Origin: MFD01275-c22 sp963705885
Lineage (GTDB): Bacteria > Actinomycetota > Actinomycetes > JACCUZ01
DNA: 64,000 bases
Direction of reading: 5' to 3'
Assembly: GCA_963705885.1 (NCBI GenBank)
Contig: OY970120.1
Coordinates: 1,178,001-1,242,000, forward strand
Shown here: positions 18,136 to 26,538 of the stretch, in pieces
How the letters are laid out: each line of letters starts with the position of its first letter
Position numbering within the stretch: position 1 is the stretch's first letter
Notes under the pieces: generated by a model
Databases searched by the model: none
Told to the model about the DNA's origin: nothing
What the model saw: the letters and a program-made list of their open reading frames with translations, nothing else
Made by a program: the position numbers and the translations under genes

Positions 18136-19241
18136 CCACCGTGCTGGCAGCCCCGCCACCTCTGGACTGGGGACCTGTGACCGCGTCCACCTCGTGGCGG
18201 GAGGGGGCGATAACTCGCACGCATGAGCTCGAATCGTTGCACGCATGGCTCGTCGCGCAGCCCGGCAGCCCGGCTGATGGCCACGGCATCGAGGCTGCCA
18301 TCGGCAACCATCTGAGAACGGCGTTGCGCGCGGCGTCCGAGGACCATCATCCCTGGCGCGTGATGAGCGGCGCCGTCTACGAGCGCATCAACAGCAACTG
18401 CGACGCCGCGGAGGCGCACCTGCTGCGGATCGCGCCTGCTGCCTATGTCGCCGGACAGATGCCCAGCCTCCTCGCCCACGTTCAGCGGCATCTCCCCTCG
18501 ACGGACAGCCGGCGCTCTGGGCTCGAGCGGCTTGCGACCCGGTTCCTGTCGAGCACACCGGCCGCGCCGCCGGTGCCACTGGACGATGCCGAGCGCACGC
18601 AGCTCATCGCCGCGGTGCGGGCAGCAAGCTCTCAAGCCGGTCGCGAGCAGAGTGCGGTGCGCAGCTTCCGGAACGTGTTGGGCGTGACGACTGTGGCCTT
18701 AGTCCTGCTGGCTGTCGCGGTCGCCATCGTGGGCATCCTCAGCCCCACGACCATCCCACTCTGCTTCAACCCGGAGGAAGGCGGACAACAGAAGGTCGTC
18801 TGCCCGACCGGCGAGTCACCGCTGGAGCCGGCCTCGGGGCGGGACATCGACAACGTCGTCGACGAGACGGTGCGAAGTGCGGACCTGTTCACCGTCGAGT
18901 TCGTCGGGCTCGTCGCCGCTGCCATCTCGGCCGCCTCGGGGCTGCGACGCCTGCGGGGCAGCACCCTGCCGTACGGGCTGCCCGTCGCTCTTGCCGTCCT
19001 CAAGCTGCCCACGGGAGCTTTGACGGCGTTCGTGGGCCTGCTGCTGATGAGGGGCCAGTTCGTCCCGGGGCTGAGCGCGCTCGACACCTCGGCGCAGGTC
19101 CTCGCGTGGGCGGCCCTCTTCGGATACGCCCAGCAGCTGTTGACGCGGCTCGTGGATCAGCAGGCGAACCTCGTGATGGACAAGGTCCGGGGTGCGAAAC
19201 ACCAGGAAGGCTCCACCTCCGGCACGCCGGCCCACAACTGA
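18132..19241 (+). CDS. Membrane protein of unknown function coupled to the amidase
   Basis: The 369-aa protein starts at a GTG overlapping the amidase stop. The first 180 residues are soluble and helical (ESLHAWLVAQPGS, AAIGNHLRTALRAASEDHH, AEAHLLRIAPAAYVAGQMP). They are followed by a TM helix (VTTVALVLLAVAVAIVGIL), a loop with two Cys (LCFNPEEGGQQKVVCP), and about three more helices (FVGLVAAAISAASGL, LPVALAVLKLPTGALTAFVGLLLM, VLAWAALFGYAQQLLTRLVDQQ). No family recognised. It could anchor or release the wall hydrolases. Confidence 0.7.
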   Translation: MTTVLAAPPPLDWGPVTASTSWREGAITRTHELESLHAWLVAQPGSPADGHGIEAAIGNHLRTALRAASEDHHPWRVMSGAVYERINSNCDAAEAHLLRIAPAAYVAGQMPSLLAHVQRHLPSTDSRRSGLERLATRFLSSTPAAPPVPLDDAERTQLIAAVRAASSQAGREQSAVRSFRNVLGVTTVALVLLAVAVAIVGILSPTTIPLCFNPEEGGQQKVVCPTGESPLEPASGRDIDNVVDETVRSADLFTVEFVGLVAAAISAASGLRRLRGSTLPYGLPVALAVLKLPTGALTAFVGLLLMRGQFVPGLSALDTSAQVLAWAALFGYAQQLLTRLVDQQANLVMDKVRGAKHQEGSTSGTPAHN

Positions 19242-19256
19242 TGGTTCGGGGGCGGA

Positions 19257-20468
19257 TCAGCCCCGTGCCCGACTCAGCACGGCTTCGACGACGTGCTCGG
19301 CGACGGCGAGGCTGCTCGTCCACGCGGGGGACACGGCGTTGAGGACGTGCGTCGAGTGCGCGTCGCCGCGCACGACGAAGTCCATCTCGAGCCGGCGCGT
19401 GGGCAGGTGGAACAGCTGTGCCCGCACGCCGGGGCGCCCTCTGGTCGTGAAGTCGGCCGGGCGGACCGACGGGACGAGCGCCCGGGCCTGCTCCACGAGG
19501 TGCCGCCGCCGGTACTTCGGCACCTCCTGGCGCATGAGCGCGCGGACGTCGTGGTGCGGGCTGCGCAGGAACCGCGGGTAGAGCCGCGCGGTCTCGACCA
19601 CCTCGCTCGCCGAGAAGTTGCGCACCCGGCCGTAGTCCTCGCGCCAGAACGCGGGGATGGCCGTGGGCCCGATCTTGGCCCTGCCGTCGACGGTGACCGT
19701 CAGGTGGACACCGAGGAACGGGTTGCGCGCGTCGGGCACCGGGTAGACGTGGCGGCGCAGCCGACCGGGCGCCCAGTCGCCGTACCAGTAGAGACCCTTG
19801 AACGGCAGCACGGCGTAGTCGTCGCACATGCCGAACCATCGGGCGACGCGGTCGGCCTGCAGGCCGGCGGCGTTGACGACATGACCGGCGCTGTACGCCG
19901 ATGTGCGGGTGATCACCGACCCCGCGCGCGCCGACACGACCTCGGTTCCGAGGGCGATCTCGCCGCCGCGCGAACGCACCCGCGCCGCGAGGGCGTCGAG
20001 CACGGCCTGGGGCGAGGCGCTCGACGTGGTCGGCGACCAGAGCGCGTGACCGACGGTGCGCGCGAGCGGCTCGAGCTCGCGGGCCTGCGCCTCGTCGACG
20101 CGTTCCACGGGCACGCCGTTCGCCTCGGCCCGCGCCAGCAGGGTGTCGAGGGCGGAGAGCTCGCCGGCGTCGCGCGTCACGACCAGCTTCCCGCAGCGGT
20201 TGACCGCGACGCCGTGCTCGTCGCAGAAGGCGTGCAGCATCTCGTTGCCGCGCCGCGTGAGCTGCGCCTTGAGCGAGTCGGGCGAGTAGTAGAAGCCCGC
20301 GTGGAGCACCCCGGAGTTGCGCCCCGACGCGTGCTCGCCGAGGTGGTCCTCCTTGTCCAGGACCACGACCGAGCTGCCGGGGAGCGCGTCGAGCAGCGCG
20401 TCAGCCAGCGCCAGCCCGACGATGCCGCCCCCGACGACGGCGAAGTCCACGACGCGGGTCACGGCCAC
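19257..20468 (-). CDS. lhgO: L-2-hydroxyglutarate oxidase
   Basis: This FAD enzyme oxidises L-2-hydroxyglutarate to 2-oxoglutarate. The N-terminal dinucleotide fold is DFAVVGGGIVGLALADALL. Family stretches are EHASGRNSGVLHAGFYY, LPFKGLYWYG, NPFLGVHLTVTVDG, KIGPTAIPAFWREDYG and the C-terminal VLNAVSPAWTSSLAVAEHV. 403 aa is normal. It is a single gene, converging on the membrane-protein gene with 15 bp between, and its upstream region leads to the sortase gene on the same strand. Confidence 0.9.
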   Translation of the reverse strand: MAVTRVVDFAVVGGGIVGLALADALLDALPGSSVVVLDKEDHLGEHASGRNSGVLHAGFYYSPDSLKAQLTRRGNEMLHAFCDEHGVAVNRCGKLVVTRDAGELSALDTLLARAEANGVPVERVDEAQARELEPLARTVGHALWSPTTSSASPQAVLDALAARVRSRGGEIALGTEVVSARAGSVITRTSAYSAGHVVNAAGLQADRVARWFGMCDDYAVLPFKGLYWYGDWAPGRLRRHVYPVPDARNPFLGVHLTVTVDGRAKIGPTAIPAFWREDYGRVRNFSASEVVETARLYPRFLRSPHHDVRALMRQEVPKYRRRHLVEQARALVPSVRPADFTTRGRPGVRAQLFHLPTRRLEMDFVVRGDAHSTHVLNAVSPAWTSSLAVAEHVVEAVLSRARG

Positions 20469-20523
20469 ATGCTCCCAGCGAAGTCCGATCCCCGCCGGGA
20501 GATCGCCGCACCGGCCGGTGGGC

Positions 20524-21195
20524 TCAGCCGGAGCGACGGGAGACGGGCACCGCGGTGAGGACCACGTTGTCCTGGTAGCCGCCGGCGGCGGGGTCGAACT
20601 CGCCGCCGCAGGTCACGATCCGCAGCCGTGACCGGCCGTCCCGGTCGAAGACCGAGGCGAGGGCCCGCGACTGCTTGCCGACACTGCGGACCGACACCGT
20701 GCGATAGCGCACGCGGCTGCCGTCGGCGAGCAGCACGGTGACCCGGGCGCCGGTGTCGACGTCGCGCAGCCGGGCCAGCGGCCCGATGCCGAACCGGGCC
20801 GTGTCGACGTGGCCGGCGAGGACCGTGGACCCGGCCTCACCGGGCGAGGGGCCGAACCGGTACCAGCCGATGCTCGCGGGACTCCGCGGGAGCGCCATCT
20901 GCCCGTCCTTCGAGACGCCTTTCGGCACCACGGGCATCCGCAGGTCGACGGATCCCACCAGGACGCGGATCGGGATCTCTGCGTCGGCCGGCTCGGCGCG
21001 CTCGGCCGCGACGGACGTCGCCGGCGGGCGGGGCCGAGGATGCCACGACGTGGCCGGTCCCTCGTCGGGGGCGGTCACGGCGGCGACCGCAGGCCGACCC
21101 TCGCGCTGCTCCCAGGTGAGGGAGGTCAGCGCGAGGGTGGCCAGTGAGGCGACGAGCACCGTGGTGGCGGCGCGGTTGCCTCGGGAGGCGGTCAC
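20524..21195 (-). CDS. Class F sortase
   Basis: This is a membrane-anchored cysteine transpeptidase. An N-terminal hydrophobic helix (AATTVLVASLATLALTSL) is followed by a Pro/Ala linker and a sortase beta-barrel: IGWYRFGPSPGEAGSTVLAGHVDT with catalytic His, and RIVTCGGEF with catalytic Cys. The third residue, usually Arg, lies in the terminal YQDNVVLTAV region, where the expected Arg-Tyr is not clear. GTG start overlaps the upstream DUF4397 stop (GTGA). 223 aa, as in class F. The coupled DUF4397 protein is the likely client or partner. Confidence 0.88.
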   Translation of the reverse strand: MTASRGNRAATTVLVASLATLALTSLTWEQREGRPAVAAVTAPDEGPATSWHPRPRPPATSVAAERAEPADAEIPIRVLVGSVDLRMPVVPKGVSKDGQMALPRSPASIGWYRFGPSPGEAGSTVLAGHVDTARFGIGPLARLRDVDTGARVTVLLADGSRVRYRTVSVRSVGKQSRALASVFDRDGRSRLRIVTCGGEFDPAAGGYQDNVVLTAVPVSRRSG

Positions 21196-22025
21196 GGACG
21201 GGCGCGCACCCTGGCGACGGCGATGCTGCCCAGCGACGCCACGAGGCCCGCGAGCCCGAGCAGGAACGCCGCGACGAGCCAGACCGGGGTCGAGCTGCCG
21301 GCCGCCTGGCCGCCGGTGCCGCTCGGCACGCCGTCGGGCGCGGACTGCAGGCCGGTGATGGTCTGCACGGCGAGGTCGAGGTTCTCGTCCTCGGCGCTGC
21401 CCCACGCGTACACGATGGTGTTCGTTCCCTCGTCCAGGGTGAGGTCGGCCGGGCCGATGGCCACGGTGTCCGTCCCGGCGAGAACCACGTCGGCGCTCAC
21501 GGTGCCGGCGTCCACCTCGGCCGACTCCTCGCCCGGGTTGGTCAGGCCCTCGAAGACGGGGGTCTCTGCGGCGCGCACGTCGACGGCCGGGGCCGCGGCG
21601 GTGTGGCGCACGGTCAGCCGGGCCTTGCCGGCGGCGACGTTCGACGTGTCGTTGGCGAACGGCGTCAGCACGGGGTTGCCGTCGGCGTCCAGGTGCGCGA
21701 CGACCGTGACGTTCGCCCCGGCGGGCACGTCGACACCCTCGGCCTCGATCAGCGCGTCGCCGTCGGCGCCGGCGCCGGCCTCGGTGACCTTCAGGTCGTA
21801 GCTGCCGGCGGGCAGGCTGACCGCGTCGGTGAGCGTGCCGGGCTCGAAGTCGGTGAGCAGCTCGTCGCCGTTCGCGTAGACGTCCACGGTCGCGCCGGGG
21901 ACGGCATGGAGCACGAACACGGTCGCGTTGCCGGCCGCGGCCTGGGCAGGTGCCACGAGGCCGGTCGCCAGCAGGGCGAACGCGCCTGCCAGGACAGCGG
22001 CCACGCGGTGGCGTCGTCGGGTCAT
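21192..22025 (-). CDS. DUF4397 surface protein with C-terminal membrane anchor
   Basis: The signal peptide (TRRRHRVAAVLAGAFALLATGLVAPAQAAA in part) is followed by DUF4397 repeats: TVFVLHAVPGATVDVYANG, LTDFEPGTLTDAVSLPAGSY, then KARLTVRHTAAAPAVDVRA and TNPGEESAEVDAGTVSADVV. The C-terminus is a Gly/Ser linker, a TM helix (PVWLVAAFLLGLAGLVASLG) and a basic tail VARVRARP, the layout of a cell-wall sorting signal. No LPXTG-like pentapeptide is obvious before the helix, so it may stay membrane-anchored. Translationally coupled to the class F sortase. Confidence 0.87.
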   Translation of the reverse strand: MTRRRHRVAAVLAGAFALLATGLVAPAQAAAGNATVFVLHAVPGATVDVYANGDELLTDFEPGTLTDAVSLPAGSYDLKVTEAGAGADGDALIEAEGVDVPAGANVTVVAHLDADGNPVLTPFANDTSNVAAGKARLTVRHTAAAPAVDVRAAETPVFEGLTNPGEESAEVDAGTVSADVVLAGTDTVAIGPADLTLDEGTNTIVYAWGSAEDENLDLAVQTITGLQSAPDGVPSGTGGQAAGSSTPVWLVAAFLLGLAGLVASLGSIAVARVRARP

Positions 22026-22101
22026 CGGAGGTCTCCTTCGTCAGGGGTGCGTACCTCCAGTGCTTCCTCGCCCGGTGCGCCGACGGATGCGGTGTGACCC
22101 C

Positions 22102-23535
22102 TCAGAGCGCGATGTCGGTCAGCACGAGCACGCGTTCGGCGGTGAGGTCCTCCATCGCCGCGCGCACCCCCTCGCGCCCGTTCCCCGACTCCTTCACGCC
22201 GCCGTAGGGCATCTGGTCCGCGCGGTAGGACGGCACGTCACCGATCACGACTCCGCCGACGTCGAGCGTGCTGTGCGCGCGGAACGCCAGCTGGATGTCG
22301 TGGGTGAACACCCCCGCCTGCAGCCCGAACCGCGAGTCGTTGACGCGTTCCAGCCCCTCGTCGGCTCCGTCGACCGGCGCGACGACGACGACCGGGCCGA
22401 ACACCTCCTCGCGCACGACCTTCGCGTCTTCTGGTACGTCCACCAGGACCGTCGCGGCGTACGAGGCGCCGTCGCGCGTCCCGCCGGTGAGCACCTTCCC
22501 TCCGGCGTCCACCACCTCGAGCACCCACGACTCCACCCGGCGCGCTGCGGCCTCGTCGATGAGCGGTCCGACGTCCGTGGCGGGATCGGACGGGTCGCCG
22601 TCCACCTGGCGCTCGACGGCCGCGACCAGCCGGTCGACGAAGGGCTGGAACACGGTGCGGTCGACGAAGACCCGCTGCACCGAGATGCAGGACTGCCCGG
22701 CCTGGTAGTTCGCGAAGGTCGCGACCCGCTCGGCCGCCCGGTCGAGGTCGGCGTCGCTCGACCAGTCGGGGCAGACGAGTGCGGCCGCGTTGCCGCCGAG
22801 CTCGAGCGTCACGTGCTTGTGCGGCACCGCCGCCCTGATCGAGTGACCGACCGGGCCGGACCCCGTGAACGAGACGACCGGCAGCCGCGGGTCGGCGACG
22901 AGCGAGGGCATGCGGTCGTTGGGCACCGGAAGCACCGACCACGACCCGGCGGGCAGGTCGGTCTCGGCCAGCAGCGCACCGAGCAGCAGCGCGGTCAGCG
23001 GCGTCGACGGGGCCGGCTTGACGACGATCGGCGCCCCGACCGCCAGCGCCGGCGCCACCTTGTGGGCCACCAGGTTGAGCGGGAAGTTGAACGGCGCGAT
23101 GCCCAGCACCGGCCCGCGTGGCATCCGCCGGGTCAGGGCGACCCGGCCGGCCGACCCCGCGTCGGTGTCCAGCCGCTGCAGCTCGCCGCTCCACCGTCGC
23201 GCCTCCTCGGCGGCCCACCGGAAGACGCCCGACGCTCGGGCCGCCTCGATGCGCGACCACTTGAGCGGCTTCCCGCTCTCGGCGGTGATCAGCCGGGCGA
23301 CCTCGTCGGCCCGCTCGGCGAGCCGGGCCGAGACGTGGCCCAGCGCGTCGGCGCGGACGTACGCCGGGAGCGCGGCGAACGCGCCGGTCACCGATGCGGC
23401 CGCGGCCACGGCCTCCTCGACGTCGGCCTCGGTCGGAACGGCGACCCGGCCGACGACGGCACCGTCGAACGGCGACGTCACCTCGAGCTCCTCGTCGCGG
23501 GAGACCGCGCGGCCGGCCACCCAGAACGGCGTCAC
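22102..23535 (-). CDS. NAD(P)-dependent aldehyde dehydrogenase, probably succinate semialdehyde
   Basis: This is a 477-aa ALDH-fold enzyme. Visible are GIAPFNFPLNLVAHKVAPAL, VKPAPSTPLTALLL, SFTGSGPVGHSI, the Glu motif LELGGNAA, the catalytic Cys in YQAGQSCISVQRVFVD and EEVFGPVVVVAPV. It starts at GTG 23535 overlapping the aminotransferase stop; another in-frame GTG lies at 23541. The order aminotransferase-ALDH suggests oxidation of the semialdehyde made by GabT. The GQSCISVQR type also occurs in lactaldehyde and phosphonoacetaldehyde dehydrogenases, so the substrate is inferred from context. Confidence 0.85.
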   Translation of the reverse strand: MTPFWVAGRAVSRDEELEVTSPFDGAVVGRVAVPTEADVEEAVAAAASVTGAFAALPAYVRADALGHVSARLAERADEVARLITAESGKPLKWSRIEAARASGVFRWAAEEARRWSGELQRLDTDAGSAGRVALTRRMPRGPVLGIAPFNFPLNLVAHKVAPALAVGAPIVVKPAPSTPLTALLLGALLAETDLPAGSWSVLPVPNDRMPSLVADPRLPVVSFTGSGPVGHSIRAAVPHKHVTLELGGNAAALVCPDWSSDADLDRAAERVATFANYQAGQSCISVQRVFVDRTVFQPFVDRLVAAVERQVDGDPSDPATDVGPLIDEAAARRVESWVLEVVDAGGKVLTGGTRDGASYAATVLVDVPEDAKVVREEVFGPVVVVAPVDGADEGLERVNDSRFGLQAGVFTHDIQLAFRAHSTLDVGGVVIGDVPSYRADQMPYGGVKESGNGREGVRAAMEDLTAERVLVLTDIAL

Positions 23536-24887
23536 CCGCACAGGGCCTTCTCGACGACGTCGAGCCCCTCGTGCAGCAGGTGGTCGGGGATGACGAGCGG
23601 TGGCAGGAAGCGCAGCACGTTGCCGTCGGTCCCGGCCGTGAGCACGACGACCCCCTCCGCGTGGCACGCGGCAGCGGCGCCCCTCGCGGCCGCGGCGTCG
23701 GGCAGACCGGTCGCCGGGTCGACCAGCTCGACCGCGACCATGGCGCCGCGCCCCCGGACGTCGCCGATGGCCGGCGTGCGCTCGGCCATGCCGTGCAGGC
23801 GGGGCAGCATCACGTCGCCGATGTGCCGTGCGCGGCCGACCAGGTCCTCCGCCTCGATGGTCGCGATCGCGCCGAGCGCGGCCGCACAGGCCACGGGGTT
23901 GCCGCCGTAGGTGCCACCGAGGCCGCCGACGTGGGCCGCGTCCATGATCTCGGTCCGCCCGGTGACCGCGGCCAGCGGGAGCCCGCCGGCGATGCCCTTG
24001 GCGGTCGTCACGAGGTCCGGCACGACGCCCTCGTGGTCGCAGGCGAACATGTCGCCGGTGCGCGCGAATCCGGTCTGGATCTCGTCGGCGACGAACACGA
24101 TGCCGTGCGCGCGGGCGTAGTCGGCCAGCGCCGGCAGGAAGCCGCCGGCCGGCACGACGAACCCGCCCTCGCCCTGGATCGGCTCGATGACGATGGCCGC
24201 GACCTGGTCGCCCCCGATCTCCCGGTCGATCTTCGCGATCACCCGGCGTGCCGCCTCGTCGCCGCTCTCGGGCGAGCGGAACGGGTAGGACATCGGCATC
24301 CGGTAGACCTCGCCGGCGAACGGGCCGAACGAGTGCTTGTAGGGCATGGCCTTGGCCGTCAGCGCCATCGTGAGGTTGGTCCGGCCGTGGTAGGCGTGCT
24401 CGAACACCACGACCGCGGCACGGCCGGTGGCCGACCGGGCGATCTTGACCGCGTTCTCCACGGCCTCGGCGCCGGAGTTGAACAGCGCTGACTTCTTCGC
24501 GTGGTCTCCGGGTGTCAGGCGGTTCAGCGCCTCGCAGACCTCGACGTAGCCCTCGTACGGCGTGACCATGAAGCAGGTGTGGGTGAACGCCGCGACCTGG
24601 GCCTGCACGTTGGCCACCACGCGCTCGGCGGAGTTGCCGACGTTGACCACCGCGATGCCGGAGCCGAAGTCGATCAGCGAGTTGCCGTCGACGTCGACCA
24701 CGACGCCGCCACCGGCCGCGGTGACGAACACCGGCAGCGTCGTGCCGATGCCGTTCGCGACCGCAGCCTGCTTGCGCACGAGAAGCTCGCGCGAGCGGGG
24801 GCCGGGGACCTCCGTGACGAGCCTGCGCTCCTGCGGCAGCGGGCCACCCTCCGCGCGCGCGGACGGGTCGGCGACGGTGCTGGTCAT
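23532..24887 (-). CDS. gabT: 4-aminobutyrate aminotransferase
   Basis: This PLP class III aminotransferase moves the amino group of 4-aminobutyrate to 2-oxoglutarate, yielding succinate semialdehyde. Markers are NSGAEAVENAVKIAR, YHGRTNLTMALTAK, IEPIQGEGGF, VADEIQTGFARTGDMF and the PLP Lys in TTAKGIAGGLPLAAV. 451 aa is full length. The ATG at 24887 follows GGAGGGA. First gene of a two-gene unit with the ALDH, divergent from the PucR regulator. Confidence 0.92.
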   Translation of the reverse strand: MTSTVADPSARAEGGPLPQERRLVTEVPGPRSRELLVRKQAAVANGIGTTLPVFVTAAGGGVVVDVDGNSLIDFGSGIAVVNVGNSAERVVANVQAQVAAFTHTCFMVTPYEGYVEVCEALNRLTPGDHAKKSALFNSGAEAVENAVKIARSATGRAAVVVFEHAYHGRTNLTMALTAKAMPYKHSFGPFAGEVYRMPMSYPFRSPESGDEAARRVIAKIDREIGGDQVAAIVIEPIQGEGGFVVPAGGFLPALADYARAHGIVFVADEIQTGFARTGDMFACDHEGVVPDLVTTAKGIAGGLPLAAVTGRTEIMDAAHVGGLGGTYGGNPVACAAALGAIATIEAEDLVGRARHIGDVMLPRLHGMAERTPAIGDVRGRGAMVAVELVDPATGLPDAAAARGAAAACHAEGVVVLTAGTDGNVLRFLPPLVIPDHLLHEGLDVVEKALCG

Positions 24888-25002
24888 GGCATCCCTCCAC
24901 GGGTGGGTGAAGCCAACCGTAGGGTCTCCGGGCGCCAGCGTGGGATGTACGAGATGGCGCATCCGCTGCTCTGCACGCTCCGCGACGGACATACTGGCGG
25001 GC

Positions 25003-26469
25003 GTGCCCGTCAGCCTGCGCTCGCTGGTGGGCGCGCCGTCCCTCGGGATCCGCGTGCGCACCGGTCACGACCTGCTCGACCGGCCGGTGACGTGGGTCGC
25101 GGTGAGCGAGCACGAGGACCCGACGCCGTGGCTCGACGGCGGCGAGCTCGTCCTGTTCACGGGCGTACGACTGGCCGGCCGGCCGGCCGCGACGACGCTG
25201 CGGCAGCTGGTCGACCGCCTGGTGGCGGCAGGGGCCGCGGGGCTCGGCTTCGGTGTCGGCGTCGTGCACGACAGGAGCCCGCGGGGCCTGACGGCGGCCT
25301 GCGCGGCGGCGGGGCTGCCCTTCGTCGAGGTCCCCCGGCCCACGCCGTTCGTCGCGGTGGGCAAGGAGCTGGCCCGGCTCGTCGACGAGGAGCGGGCGGA
25401 GCGGCTCCCGCGCCTCCTGCACCGGATGCGCCGGCTCTCGGCGGCCGCCGGCAAGGGGGACGAGACGCTCGCCGCCCTGCTCGCCGACCACCTCGGCGGT
25501 TGGTGCCTGCTGCTGGACAGCGAGGGTGCCGTGCGTACCGCGGCCCCGGCGGGGGCAGCGCGCCGCCTCGGGGCGGCCCGGGACGGGGTCGCGCGGGTGC
25601 TGTCCGGCGGGCTCCAGTCGAGCGCCTCGCTGTCGACCGCGACGCACCGCGTCGACGTCCTTCCGCTGGGTGCTGCGGGTCGACTGTCCGGGGTGCTGGT
25701 CGCCGGGGCGCCGGGAGGTGACGACGAGGCGAGGGGACTCGTGGCGTACGCGGCGTCGTTGCTGTCCCTGGGCCACGGCCGCGACGCCGAGCTCGAGGCC
25801 GCCCGCCACGACGCGCGCGCCCTCGCCCTGACCCTGACGCTCGGTGGCGGCGAAATCCCGACCCCGATGCCCGTCCCCTGGCACGGTGCCGCCGTCCGGG
25901 TCGCGGCGCTCGCCGCCGACCTCGACGCGGTCCGGGGGTGCCTCGCGTCGCTGCCCGAGGTCGCGTGGGCGGCCACCCCCGCACCGGGTCAGGGCGGTGG
26001 CGCCGTCGCGGTGTGGCGTGAGGACGTGCACGGCCGAGCCCTGTCCGCGCTGGCGGGCACGGCCGGCGGGGTGAGCGCGGTCGTCGGGGGCGGCGCGGCA
26101 GCACCGCTCGCCGAGGCGCTCACGGTGGCCGAGCGCGGGCGCGACGTCGCGCGCGGCCGGCTGCTCGTCGCCGACGACGGATCGGTCACGTCGGTGCTCG
26201 ACCTGGTCGAGCCCGACGTGCTCGCGTCCTGGGCCACCGGTGTGCTGCGTCCGCTCACCGAGCGCCCCGACGGCCCCGGGCTGGTGACCGCCGTGCGCGC
26301 GTCCCTCGAGCACCCGACGTCGACGGAGGAGGCGGCCGCGGCAGCCGGCGTCCACCGGCACACGCTGCGCCGCCGCCTCCGGCTGGTCGACGACCTTCTC
26401 GGCGGCGACTCGGACGACCCGACCAGGCGTGCCGAGATCCTGCTCGCGCTCACCGTCGCGCGCGACTGA
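25003..26469 (+). CDS. PucR/CdaR-family transcriptional regulator
   Basis: The 488-aa protein has an N-terminal PucR domain (LVGAPSLGIRVRTGHDLLDRPV, WVAVSEHEDPTPWLDGGELVLFTG), a central GGDEF-like region, and the C-terminal PucR helix-turn-helix: VRASLEHPTSTEEAAAAAGV followed by HRHTLRRRLRLVDDLLGG. The GTG start at 25003 gives the family N-terminus PVSLRSLVG. Divergent from gabT across about 115 bp, it is the probable activator of GABA catabolism in response to substrate. Proteins of this family often control purine, polyamine or GABA use. Confidence 0.88.
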   Translation: MPVSLRSLVGAPSLGIRVRTGHDLLDRPVTWVAVSEHEDPTPWLDGGELVLFTGVRLAGRPAATTLRQLVDRLVAAGAAGLGFGVGVVHDRSPRGLTAACAAAGLPFVEVPRPTPFVAVGKELARLVDEERAERLPRLLHRMRRLSAAAGKGDETLAALLADHLGGWCLLLDSEGAVRTAAPAGAARRLGAARDGVARVLSGGLQSSASLSTATHRVDVLPLGAAGRLSGVLVAGAPGGDDEARGLVAYAASLLSLGHGRDAELEAARHDARALALTLTLGGGEIPTPMPVPWHGAAVRVAALAADLDAVRGCLASLPEVAWAATPAPGQGGGAVAVWREDVHGRALSALAGTAGGVSAVVGGGAAAPLAEALTVAERGRDVARGRLLVADDGSVTSVLDLVEPDVLASWATGVLRPLTERPDGPGLVTAVRASLEHPTSTEEAAAAAGVHRHTLRRRLRLVDDLLGGDSDDPTRRAEILLALTVARD

Positions 26470-26538
26470 GCCATCGGCGCTCCGGGTGCGCCAGACTCGG
26501 GGCCGACGACGTGGGGTGCCGGACGGAGGCTGAGGACC

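Noticed and set aside
12590..19241. A genomic island integrated at tRNA-Thr
   Set aside because: No integrase, no repeated tRNA 3' end and no transposase were seen downstream, so integration cannot be supported even though the block is accessory-like.
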